NCBI GenBank assembly: GCA_977017575.1
Contig: CDRNVI010000171.1
Location: 1-28,990, forward strand
Source: Paramoeba atlantica
Taxonomy: Eukaryota; Discosea
DNA length: 28,990 nucleotides
Direction: 5' to 3'
The translations under genes and the position numbers were made by a program. The notes beneath the pieces were generated by a model. It ran no database searches. It worked only from the letters and a program-made list of their open reading frames with translations, and had not been told where the DNA came from. Of this stretch, positions 10,801 through 19,685 are shown in pieces; within the stretch, counting starts at the first letter, position 1; every line of letters starts with the position of its first letter.

Positions 10801-13800
10801 GGAGAAACCCCTCTTTATGTTGCTGTCAAAGAAGGATATGGACAAATTGTTCAACTTTTATTGGAAAAAGGTGGAGCAAATATTGATTCTCAAAATTTGG
10901 TTTTTTCCTCTTTTTTTTTATTAAAGAGTTTTTTTTTTGTGGATGAACATATTAAAAACACTCAAAGACTTTTTTATTTTTTCATTTTCTATTTTTTTAT
11001 GACCAAAGGGTGGTGTCACTCCTCTTTTGATTGCTGCTCACAATGGACATGAACAAATTGTTCAAATTTTATTGGAAAAAGGAAAACCAAATATTGATCT
11101 TGCAAATCAGGTTATTTTGTTGATTGTTTCTTTTTCTTTTTCTTTTTCTTTTTTTTTTTTCACTTTCTCATTTTTCTATTTTTTTTTCATGTAAAAAGGC
11201 TGGAGTAACTCCTCTTTATATTGCTGCTCAAGAAGGACATGAAAACATTGTTCAAATTTTATTGGAAAAAGGAAACCCAAATGTGAATTTTCAAAGAAAG
11301 GTTTTCTTTTTTCTTAACATTTGAAAAGAGAGTATTGTTCCTTGTGATGAAATATTATTTGATATTTCTTTGTTGTAATTGATATTTTTTTTCTCACTTT
11401 CTTTTTCTCATTTGTTTGTAATTTTTTTCTCTAAAGTTTGCATTCACTCCCCTTTATGTTGCTATTGAAAATGGCCATGAACAAATTGTTCAACTTTTAT
11501 TGAATGGAGGAGCAAATGTTCATCTTGCAGAATCAGTTCTCCTTCTTTTTACTTTATTTTGTAATTTTAAAAATAGATAGAACCCAAAAACAAAAACAAA
11601 ATTCTTTTTCATTCTTTCCCTCTTTTTCTTTCAGAAATTTGGACAAACTCCACTTGATACTGCTTCTTTTAATGGACATGCACAAATTGTTGAAATGTTA
11701 TTGAACAGAGGAGCAAATGCCAATTCTCGAAGAAAGGTTGAATTATTAAATTATATTTTGACATATTTTGTCATGATATTTTTTTTTTTAAAGGATGGAG
11801 CAACTCCACTCTATATTGCTGCTCAAAAAGGATATGAACAAATTGTTCAAATTTTATTGGAAAAGGGAAGAGCAAATGCTGATCTTGCTGATCAGGTTCT
11901 CTCTTATTTTTATTTTGAATTTGTTGAAAGCTTTGATTTTTTTTTATCTTTTTCTTTCTTTCTTATCTTTTGTTCCCAAGGGATATGGACAAACCCCACT
12001 TGATACTGCTGCTTTTAGAGGACATCATCAAATTGTTCAACTTTTATTAGAAAAAGGAAAAGCAAATGTTAATTCTCAAAGAAAGGTTTTTTTTCTATTT
12101 TTCTTTTTCTTTTTTTCTTATTTTTGATAGAATGTTTTTTGTTTTTCTAATTGAAAAACCAAACACTCAAAATATTTGAAATTTATTTAACATAACTTCA
12201 AAAAAAGTTCCTTTCTCATTTTTCTTTTTTTATATCAAAAGGATGGAACAACTCCTCTTTATGTTGCTGCTGAAAAAGGGCATGAACAAATTGTTCAAAT
12301 TTTATTAGAAAAAGGAAAACCAAATGTTGATCTTGCAGATCAGGTTATTTTATTTTATTTGTTACAACTTTATTAGAAATTTTTTTTTTCATTTTTCTAT
12401 TTTTTAATCAAAAAGGATGGAACAACTCCTCTTTACATTGCTGCTGAAAAAGGATATGAACAAATTGTTCAACTTTTATTGGAAAAAGGAGCAAATGTTG
12501 ATCTTGCTGAAAAGGTTCTTTTTATGATATTTTAATTTGTTGATTTAATTTGATTTCTTTTTCTATTTTTCATGTTCTCACTTTTTTTTTTTTTAAAAGG
12601 AGGGAAGGACTCCTCTTTATCTTGCTGCTGAAAAAGGATATGAACAAATTGTTCAACTCTTGTTGGAAAAAGGAAGAATACATGTTGACCTTGCAAATAA
12701 GGTAATTTTGTTGATTGCTTTCTTTTTTTTTTTTTTTTTTCATTTTCGATTTTTTTTTTAATGTCAAGGATGGAACAACTCCTCTTTATATTGCTGCTCA
12801 AAAAGGGCATGAACTAATTGTTCAACTTTTATTAGAAAAAAGAAAAGCAAATATTAATTCTCAAAGAGAGGTTCTTTTTTCTTTTTCTTTTTTCTTTTTT
12901 GAAAAATATTTTTGAATTTGAAAGTGTTTAAACATTCAAAATATCTGAAATTTATTTGATACAACTTTTTTGGAAAATACCTTTTTCATTATTTTTAATT
13001 TCAAGGATGGAGCAACTCCCCTTTTTATTGCTGCTCAAGAAGGACATGAACAAGTTGTTCAACTTTTATTGGAAAAAGGAAAACCAAGTGTTGATCTTGC
13101 AGATCAGGTTAATTTGTTTATTTGATTCTTTTTCTTTCCTTTTTCTTTTTCACTTTTTCATTTTTCTCCTTTTTTTATTCATGTAAAGGATGGAGTAACT
13201 CCTCTTTTTATTGCTGCTCAAGAAGGACATGAACAAGTTGTTCAAATTTTATTGAAAAATGGAGCAAATGTTGATCTTCCAGCTCAGGTTCTTTTTCTTG
13301 TTTTTAAATTTTAAATGTGTTGATTTGTTTTTTTTCTTTTTTACTTATTTTTTTCCCTCATTTTCATTTTTCTCCTTTTTGATTATTTAAAAGGATGGAA
13401 TAACTCCTCTTTCTATTGCTACTGACATTGGACATGAACAAATTGTTCAAATTTTATTGGAAAAAGGAGGAGCAAATGCTGATCTTGCAGAGAAGGTTAT
13501 TTGTTTATTATTATTTTATTTTTATTTTTATTTTTATTGATTCAATTTTCTATTTTTTTTTCAGTTTCTCATTTTTCTTTTTTTTTTGATTAAAAGGATG
13601 GAGCAACTCCTCTTTTTATTGCTGCTGAAAATGGATATGAACAAATTGTGAAAATTTTATTGGAAAAAGGAGGAGCAAATGCTAATCTTTCAAGATTGGT
13701 TTATTTTTTTATTCTTTTTTTTGAATTATATTTTCTTATTTTCTCTTTGTTAATAAAAGGATGGAGAAACCCCTCTTTCTGTTGCTGCTCAAAAAGGATA

Positions 13801-13873
13801 TGAACAAATTGTTCAAATTTTATTGGAAAAAGAAAAATCAAATATTGATCTTGCAATTCTTCTTTTAAAATAA
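7867..13873 (+). CDS. ankyrin-repeat protein of 29 exons, one repeat per exon
   Basis: Scaffold-type protein predicted at 1,004 residues, all in one frame to TAA. Exon 1 (7867-8037) encodes a Gln/Pro-rich then Glu-rich N-terminus; exon 2 (8115-8201) is a short helical repeat. Exon starts then run 8349, 8580, 8837, 8996, 9197, 9498, 9687, 9926, 10116, 10414, 10599, 10798, 11009, 11199, 11437, 11635, 11794, 11981, 12242, 12416, 12600, 12769, 13006, 13189, 13394, 13597 and 13760. Nearly all are 99, 102 or 105 bp and each is one ankyrin repeat, consensus [19 protein letters not shown] followed by [14 protein letters not shown]. All 28 introns are phase 0. Donors are gtt in all but one (gtaatt after exon 23); acceptors are mostly aaag. 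No signal peptide or membrane helix, so probably cytosolic. No catalytic domain. The start follows a ttcag|ATG, so an upstream noncoding exon is possible. Confidence 0.88.
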
Positions 13874-14204
13874 TATCTTAAATTATTTAATTTTTTTTTT
13901 ACTTTTAAAGCCTGTTATTTTTTATTTAATATTTAATATTTTCTTCATTGTTTTTCCCCTTTTTTCTGTTTCCTTTTTTTTTCTCTTTGATCTCTTCTTC
14001 TCTGCTATTAGACTTGAGTTATGTCAAATAAAAGAAAGTAACAAACGGAGAAATGGTGCAGAGACGAAACTGAGAAATAAACTCGGAAATCAAATCAGGG
14101 AAAAACAAGAGTGAGAGCTTTATTTTGACTTCGGTACTTAGCACTAACTATTCACAGAATGCAGAGGGCAAAGGACTAAGTCACCAAGTTCGCCAAAAGG
14201 AAGA
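13874..14204. other. spacer after the ankyrin gene
   Basis: It starts as T-rich 3' flank (13874-14010) and then turns into less biased sequence from about 14020. The less biased part could be the 5' untranslated region of the following gene: the frame of its ATG stays open back to about 14147 without an earlier ATG. No other feature recognised. Confidence 0.35.
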
Positions 14205-14764
14205 ATGGAGGTTTGGGAACTGGATCAGCAATTCGTCGAAGGGGAGAAATGGATCAAAAGAGTGATGTCATCATTGGAACAAAAAGACCACAAGCAAGCC
14301 TTAGGCTATTGCCAATTGACAGAAAGGCTGTGAGGAATCCTACTCCTTTCCCTTCTCTAACTCCTTATACTTAGAGTAATCCATCACCTGCATCTTCTTT
14401 TCCTAAAAAAGAAGAAGGTGGTTGTAAAGAGAGGCCCATATTTCTGTCAAAAATACAGAAAAGTGGATTTCAGTCATACAAAAGCCTCCCATGAGAATTG
14501 AGTGGTGAACATGTTTTCCCTCTTAAGGTTTTTTTTTTTGAATTGAGTTTGAAAATGTTTCACTCATACGAACACCACAGAGAGGATCTGGCTGATGTGT
14601 TAAAAGGGGTGGCTTTGAGTGCTCAGGAAAATTTTCTCTCTTTGCAGAGGAATACCTCCAGTTCTGACAAGCCCCACCTGCCAGGGAACCTGAGTGCACA
14701 TGGGAGATTTTCTGCAAAGAAAGCTCTACACCACATCCAATTTTTGAGAAAATGTGAATTTTAA
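14205..14764 (+). CDS. hypothetical helical protein, two exons, about 113 residues
   Basis: ATG 14205; exon 1 14205-14329 with donor CT|gtgagg (phase 2); exon 2 from 14548 after tgaattgag, ending at TAA 14764. The join restores an open frame and gives a strongly helical, charged protein: MEVWELDQQFVEGEKWIKRV, then YEHHREDLADVLKGVALSAQ, then ENFLSLQRN. Codon choice is less AT-biased than the surroundings, arguing for a real gene. The helix pattern could suit a BAR-like or coiled-coil region, but no family is recognised. Further exons may lie downstream (see next entry). On the opposite strand, within the intron, a 17-codon stretch at about 14343-14393 preceded by ttttttag also looks coding, so strand assignment is not secure. 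Confidence 0.45.
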
Positions 14765-15406
14765 AAATAAAGTTTAGGTCCATTTTTTTTGGTAGCAATC
14801 CAGTATTTAAAGGTGTTGTAAGCAACTTTTTGATGGTTATTAAGATGGTAATTTTATGTTTTTTTTCAGAGATCAGATTTACAAACCCAGCACCCATAAT
14901 TTAAAATCTATTTTCATTTTTCAAAGACTGGATTTCCAAATGTAACCCAACTTGGTTAGCTCAAAACTTGGTGTATTTTCCCATTCAAATCCTAAATAAA
15001 AGAGAAAGCCCAATATCTTTTTTGTCATGATGAAGAACTGTCCTACAAGCAATTGAGAGCCAAAATTCTTCAATCAAACAAAAATCTTTGTTGAAAGAGT
15101 CTTCGAGAAGGAGTTCAGGTTTGAACAGAGTGAGTGGTTTGTTTAGACATTTGAGGGAAAAACAAAAAACAAAAAGAAAAAAAAAGAAAAAAAAACAAAG
15201 AATTTGAACTAAATTGTTTTGGCTGTATTTTTCTAATAAAAAAAAAGAAAAAAAGTAATCTGAAAAGAATCCAAGATGAAAATTGTTAATTTTTTTGCTT
15301 TTTTTTCTTTCAAATTTTTGATTCTTTTTTCAAAATGCTTGCTAGATTCAATCTCAAAAGAAAAAAATGAATTCAATCACAAAAAAAGAAAAGAAGGAGA
15401 TTAAAA
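14765..15406. other. 642-bp region with possible unassembled exons
   Basis: A good acceptor (ttttttttcag) at about 14869 is followed by a short open stretch. From 14996 to 15090 one frame reads HDEELSYKQLRAKILQSNKN, and another frame reads on from about 15051 to 15220 through a Ser/Arg/Lys-rich run (SLLKESSRRSSGLNRVSGLF). These may be 3' exons of the preceding gene. From 15170 to 15400 the sequence is A/K-rich and simple, with no gene seen. Confidence 0.3.
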
Positions 15407-15679
15407 ATGGAATTCTTGCTCTGTCAACCAATTCCCCATGATTCTTTCTGTTCTTCTTCATGGATATTATCACCAAAAAACCCTTTTCCTCTCTCAATGT
15501 TATTGTTTCCTCCTGTTCATTTTTCAAAGCCATTTAAGGATAATTATTCTACTCTTTCTCTCCTTCACCTTTATTATTTGATTGTTTTTGTTTTTTGACT
15601 GTATGAAAACTTGTAAAAACAAATAAGAGTTTAGTGTCTTGGAAAGTGCTTGAAGAGAAGGTTGTGTTTCTATTTGATC

Positions 15680-15850
15680 ATCTTGTTTTTCTTTTTTTTT
15701 CTTTTTTTTCTTTTGTTTTTTTCTCCTTTTTTTCTTTCTTTTTTTTTCTTCCTTTTTATTCTTCCTTTTTATTCTCTCTTTTTTTCTCCTTTTTTTTCCT
15801 TCCTCTTTTTTCTTCTACCTCTTTTTTCTTTTTTTTTTTTTTTATTATTA
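15680..15850 (+). repeat. long pyrimidine (T/C) tract
   Basis: About 170 bases of almost uninterrupted T with scattered C, grading into ATTATTATTATC. It lies inside the first intron of the damaged ankyrin-related gene. Hydrophobic ORFs here (runs of Phe, Ser, Leu) are composition artefacts. Confidence 0.8.
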
Positions 15851-16589
15851 TTATCATTTTTAAAAATATCTTTTTTGAATTCACACACAATCCAGGTTTT
15901 TAAAATTGTTGGAAGAATGAGTTGAAAGAAAGCAAGTGGTTCACATGGACTCTTAAAACCAATGGATTATTCAAAACTGTGACAACCACATTATTTTAAT
16001 AAGAAAACCAGGAAAAAGCACTATTGTTGAGAACTTATTTTGAAACCAAACCAACAACAGTTTTTCTCCAAAATCCATTGTTGGCTTTGGAGCAGAAAGT
16101 TTTAGAAATGGAATTTCAAACTTTGGTGATTTCAAGTGTATTAACTCCCCAAACAAAGGATCTAAAACTCACTGAAATATCATCACATCATTTGGATTTT
16201 TTAGTAACCCATATCATTCATTATCATCTTCACAAACTGTGTTTGTTTCAAATCATCAGATTTCTTGAGGTTTTGAAAGTTTATTTATTAAATTTTAAGA
16301 AATTATAATCTTTTAAAATACACAAAAAAAAAATGAATTAACCTTTTTGAACAGCTTTCTTCACAACTTGCTTTCCAATGGGCAAACAATAAACAAGTTC
16401 TTGAATTAGTTTTTTTGAAATGCTGGACTTGAACTTTTCAAAAGTTCAAGTTTAGTGTTTCAAAAGGTTTATCCTTTTTAATTTGTATTCCTTCATCTTT
16501 ATTACAAAGAATCTTTGAAAAAATAAACCACTTTAAAGTTTGTAATCTCTTCTGTTTTCCTTTTGATTTGAAATGTAAAAACTTTCCCA

Positions 16590-17442
16590 CACAGGGGTGG
16601 GCTCAAGCTGCACTTGCAGTTAGGGCAATTAGTGGGTTTGAATCAGACTACTGGAGAGGTTTCAACACCCTGAAAGTTAGCTGATATCATTGCCCACCTC
16701 AGCTCACAAACAGCCTCAATTTGACTTTCTTCCATTGTCCAAACTTTCAACTGTTGAAAAAAAACCAAGAAAAACATCAATCATTGAAAAAATAACTTCA
16801 ACAGTTGAAAAAAAACAACAAAGATTTTGACTGTCAAAAAAATAATTTTGACAGTTGAAAAAAAACAAAAAAAAATCAACTATTGAAAAAAAAGAGCTTT
16901 TTTTTTGTGTTTTTTTTTGACTGCTAAAAAACAAAGCTGTCACTGGTTTTTTGTTTTGTTTTTCCTTTCTGAAACTGAAAAAAAGATTGAAAAGAGTGTT
17001 TGAGAGTGAGTTTTGAGGTGTTTTTTGAAGAAAAAAAAAGAATTTGTTTTTCTTTTCACTTTTTTATCATTAAATGAATTTACAGTAAGAAATCTCTTTC
17101 TATTTAAATCAATCAACAAAACAAATTCTTTTTTTTCCTTTCACAACATCATCATCTTCAACTTCAACACACAACCTTTTCTTTCAAATTAAACAATTCA
17201 ATCATCAAAAGAATAACAAATACACACTTTTTTTCCTTTTTCCTTTTCTTTTTTGTTTTATTTCTTCAACCTTCACCATTCTCATTCATCCAAAAAACAA
17301 ACAAATCAAAAGAAAGACCACAAGAGTGAACACATAGATATGATGTTAGATTTTTTTTTTGAAGACTTAAAAGGAATATTTAAAATCATTTCAACCCCAA
17401 AAAACACTATGATTGCAAGTGCAGCTTAAACTCACCCTTATG
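16590..17442. repeat. inverted pair of related ~30-bp ends, the left one with a tRNA-like head
   Basis: The left copy at 16590-16622 (GGGGTGGGCTCAAGCTGCAC...) recurs in reverse complement at about 17411-17442 (minus strand: GGGTGAGTTTAAGCTGCAC...), with about six differences. The left copy continues with a possible pol III B box (GGGTTTGAATC, 16633-16643), about 25 bases after a weak A-box-like GGGCTCAAGCTG. Either two SINE heads have inserted in opposite directions or these are the ends of one 850-bp foldback element. No target duplication was found at the outer edges. Confidence 0.4.
16742..16895 (+). repeat. short tandem repeat, three units of about 51 bp
   Basis: Three diverged units, each with a (C)AACWGTTGAAAAAAAAC core followed by an A-rich part and a second ttGAAAAAA/tgtCAAAAAA half. 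The CAACTGTTG core is itself nearly palindromic. It lies between the two inverted ends described for 16590-17442. Confidence 0.5.
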
Positions 17443-18097
17443 TGTTTTCTATTGTTTTTCATGAATAACAAAAGTGTTGATGATTGGAAGTTGTTCTATT
17501 TTTGTTCAGAAAAAAAATTGAAAAATTTATTACAAACCCTGTTCAATTGTCTTCTATTCAATTTGATGCCATCTTGTCACTCCACTCCTCTGATTGATCA
17601 CTATTTTTTCTAATGTTTATTTTATCCCTTTCTAATTTGATTTTGTCTTTGTTTCTTTCTACAAAAATGCTGTTTTTGTGTTTCTTTTTATTTTTGTCAT
17701 GATCACATCTCAACTGTCTTTTCACTACCCTCACATTTCTTTTTTTTGAGCAAATGTTTATTTTGTTTGTTTCTTTGAATAAATTTACATTTTTAATTTG
17801 ATCTTTGGTTTGGCTTTGCTTTTGTTTTGTCTATCTCTCCTAAGATCCAGTTGATCTAACATTTTTTGCAGAAGAAAAAAGACATAAGAAACCAAAACAC
17901 CTTTTGTATGACAAGAGAAGAAAAGACAATGTCCTTCAAGGTCAAAAAAAGTGAAGGGCAAACTGATTTTATTTTTCCTTTTTTAATAACAAATTTACAC
18001 AAAAAAGGAAATAAAAAGTTTTCCTTCAATTTCCTCAAGAAAAAAATGTGATTTCTTGATGATTCATACAACTTTTTTTTTCCTCATCACATGCTAG
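16896..18097. other. AT-rich stretch, probable intron of the damaged ankyrin-related gene
   Basis: Mostly low-complexity AT sequence. One ORF from ATG 17461 to 17613 (NNKSVDDWKLFYFCSEKK ... STPLIDHYFF) has some coding character and could be a lost or alternative exon, but it has no matching phase. A T-rich run ending in ctag at 18097 is the acceptor proposed for the last exon. Confidence 0.35.
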
Positions 18098-18432
18098 TGC
18101 TTCTCCTCTGATTCAAAATAATCTGGGATACACTTCCCTCATGTTGGCTCTCCAAAAAAATTATTCGGAGACAGCAATGATTTTATTAGAAAAATCTTTA
18201 TTTTTGGGTTGTAGTTATGATGAATTACGTATTGGGGTGGAATCTGATGATGAAGCATTTAAGGATGGAAAGTGATTAAATGATCTTGCTGATGAAGAAA
18301 TTTTTCTAATTCTTCATTCTGCCACTCAATCAGAGGAAGCTGCTATTGTTGATTGATTGCTTTCAATTCCAGATTTTTGTGATGTAAATGAAGAAGCAGA
18401 AGATGGGAGTTCACCACTATCTTGTGCCTGTG

Positions 18433-18447
18433 GTGTTTTTGAGGAGT
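18433..18447 (+). repeat. left target-site duplication of the SINE
   Basis: GTGTTTTTGAGGAGT, a 15-base exact match to 18875-18889. It was originally a single coding copy within the ankyrin-related exon. Confidence 0.9.
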
Positions 18448-18874
18448 CTTTTTTTTTTTCTTTTTGAGGCAAACTTTATTCAATTAGTAGTTCTTAATTT
18501 AAGCCATTTGAATTACATTAAATTATGTTTGTTTTTAACCTCTAATGAGAGGTGAAGTTTTAAACTTCAGCTTAGTTCAGTTGGTCTTTATGCTGAACTT
18601 TAGAACTTCTGCAAGTTCAGGCTGGAGGATGCACATCAGAAGGGAGAATAATTCAAAGCTCCTTCTAAGGGAATTTATCCTCAACTTTTTAGCAGACAGG
18701 GTTGAAATGTAACCTGTTCCGATTTTCACACTTCTTCAAGAGCTCCTCACTCCAATCAAATCACTCTACAGCACCAGAAAAATTTTCTATAATATCGAAA
18801 AACTGGGATTTGAACTCACCCCCCTGGGGTTGGATATAGTCAAATTTACAACTAAACTACAGATGCCAACCCAT
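18448..18874 (-). mobile_element. tRNA-derived SINE, 427 bp, inserted in minus orientation
   Basis: Read on the minus strand it begins ATGGGTTGGCATCTG and has both internal pol III promoter boxes: A box TAGTTTAGTTG (18859-18849) and B box GAGTTCAAATCC (18817-18806), with 31 bases between them as in a tRNA. A unique body of about 300 bp follows; its 3' part holds a hairpin-prone segment (AAGTTCAG ... CTGAAC and the related AAGTTTAAAACTT). It ends in AATAAAG...CTCAAAAAG and a poly(A) run (plus-strand T run 18449-18460). It is flanked by a perfect 15-bp duplication, so it arrived by target-primed reverse transcription using a partner LINE's enzyme. Poly(A) and duplication are intact, so the insertion looks young. 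No protein is coded, as expected. Confidence 0.85.
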
Positions 18875-18889
18875 GTGTTTTTGAGGAGT
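18875..18889 (+). repeat. right target-site duplication of the SINE
   Basis: Second copy of GTGTTTTTGAGGAGT. The ankyrin-related reading frame resumes here (EEFWFDFS) exactly in register with the part before the SINE. Confidence 0.9.
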
Positions 18890-19275
18890 TTTGGTTTGAT
18901 TTTTCAAAAAAAAGTGCGAAAGAGATCAAACTTATTGTCACCAAGTTATTAGACCATAGTGCTAATCCAACAAAGAAAACTTTCTTAAATTTAGAACAAG
19001 ATTATGATGATTCAAAGATTTCAATTTTTCGAAAGTTTGTGATATGAGGAGAGACTGTCACTCAAGCTTTAGTTTTATCTGAAAAAGATTTATTAAACAA
19101 ACACAAACATGACAAAAGAACACTAGCAGCTATAAAATCTGCTCTTAATTTAATTCAGGAAAATACTTTTATGAAATCTGCTAAAAGATCTTCTTCTTGA
19201 TTCGAGAGAAATTTGGCAAATCAACTTTTCAATTTGCCAAGAGATTTTCACAATCAAATCAATTTTATTGATTAA

Positions 19276-19685
19276 ATTTTTTTCTTTTTCTTATTTCTCT
19301 TTCTGAAAAAGAAATATTCATTTTCCTTTTCTTCTCTCTCTCTCAGGTTCACAAATTGTATATCTCAAAGAGAATTTTGTTCTTTTCTCTTTTCTCTCTT
19401 CTCTCTCTCCTCTTCTGCAATTTTTCTCCTCAAAGCCACTTTATTAGCATCCATTTTTTTTCTTTGAAAAGTTATTTTATTAAAATTTTTCTTCTTCAAA
19501 TTGAGAATGAGTGCAAAGAAAAAATCAAATTTTTGAATTTGATTCAGTGAAAATTTTTTACTTTAATTTTTTTTGAAAGAATTTCATTTATTGTTGTTGT
19601 TGGTTTTTTTTTTCTTTTTTTTCTTGTTTTTTTCTTATTGTTTTATAGTTTGTGGGTTGGTTGGGTTCACAAGTTTGTTTTTTTG
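19276..19685. other. T/C-rich spacer between two ankyrin loci
   Basis: It holds TCTCTC and TTTCTT runs and long T tracts, and presumably the 3' end of the upstream locus and the old promoter of the downstream one. No ORF beyond composition artefacts and no structured element seen. Confidence 0.35.

Larger units (their letters stand above)
15407..19275 (+). pseudogene. ankyrin-related gene, damaged and interrupted by a SINE
   Basis: Exon-like pieces: 15407-15583 (ATG, ends ...NYSTLSLLHLYYLI), 15916-16269, 16355-16408 (SSQLAFQWANNKQVLEL), and a long last exon 18098-18447 continued at 18890-19275. The first three have phase-0 ends and gtt donors, as in the big ankyrin gene. The last exon shows ankyrin-like helices (LGYTSLMLALQKNYSETAMI; IKLIVTKLLDHSANPTKKTF). 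Damage: the exon at 15916 has two adjacent TAA (15997-16002), and the last exon has TGA at 18273, 18354, 19045 and 19198. There are no frameshifts. A 427-bp SINE splits the last exon. The joint between 16408 and 18098 does not match in phase, so exons are missing or lost there. It may be a recently dead gene or one with unusual decoding; see findings. Confidence 0.6.

Noticed and set aside
8580-13873. CRISPR-like array suggested by the regular ~100-bp repeats and spacers
   Set aside because: The repeats are ankyrin codons with exon borders, vary at silent and coding positions, and lie in a eukaryotic gene.
1-14000. Genome-wide use of TGA as Trp
   Set aside because: The LRR, frizzled-like and bacterial-like genes use only TGG for Trp, so any unusual decoding would have to be local.
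16004-16308. Independent gene starting at an internal codon
   Set aside because: The same frame extends back to 15916 with phase-0 borders, so it is the second exon of the damaged ankyrin-related gene.
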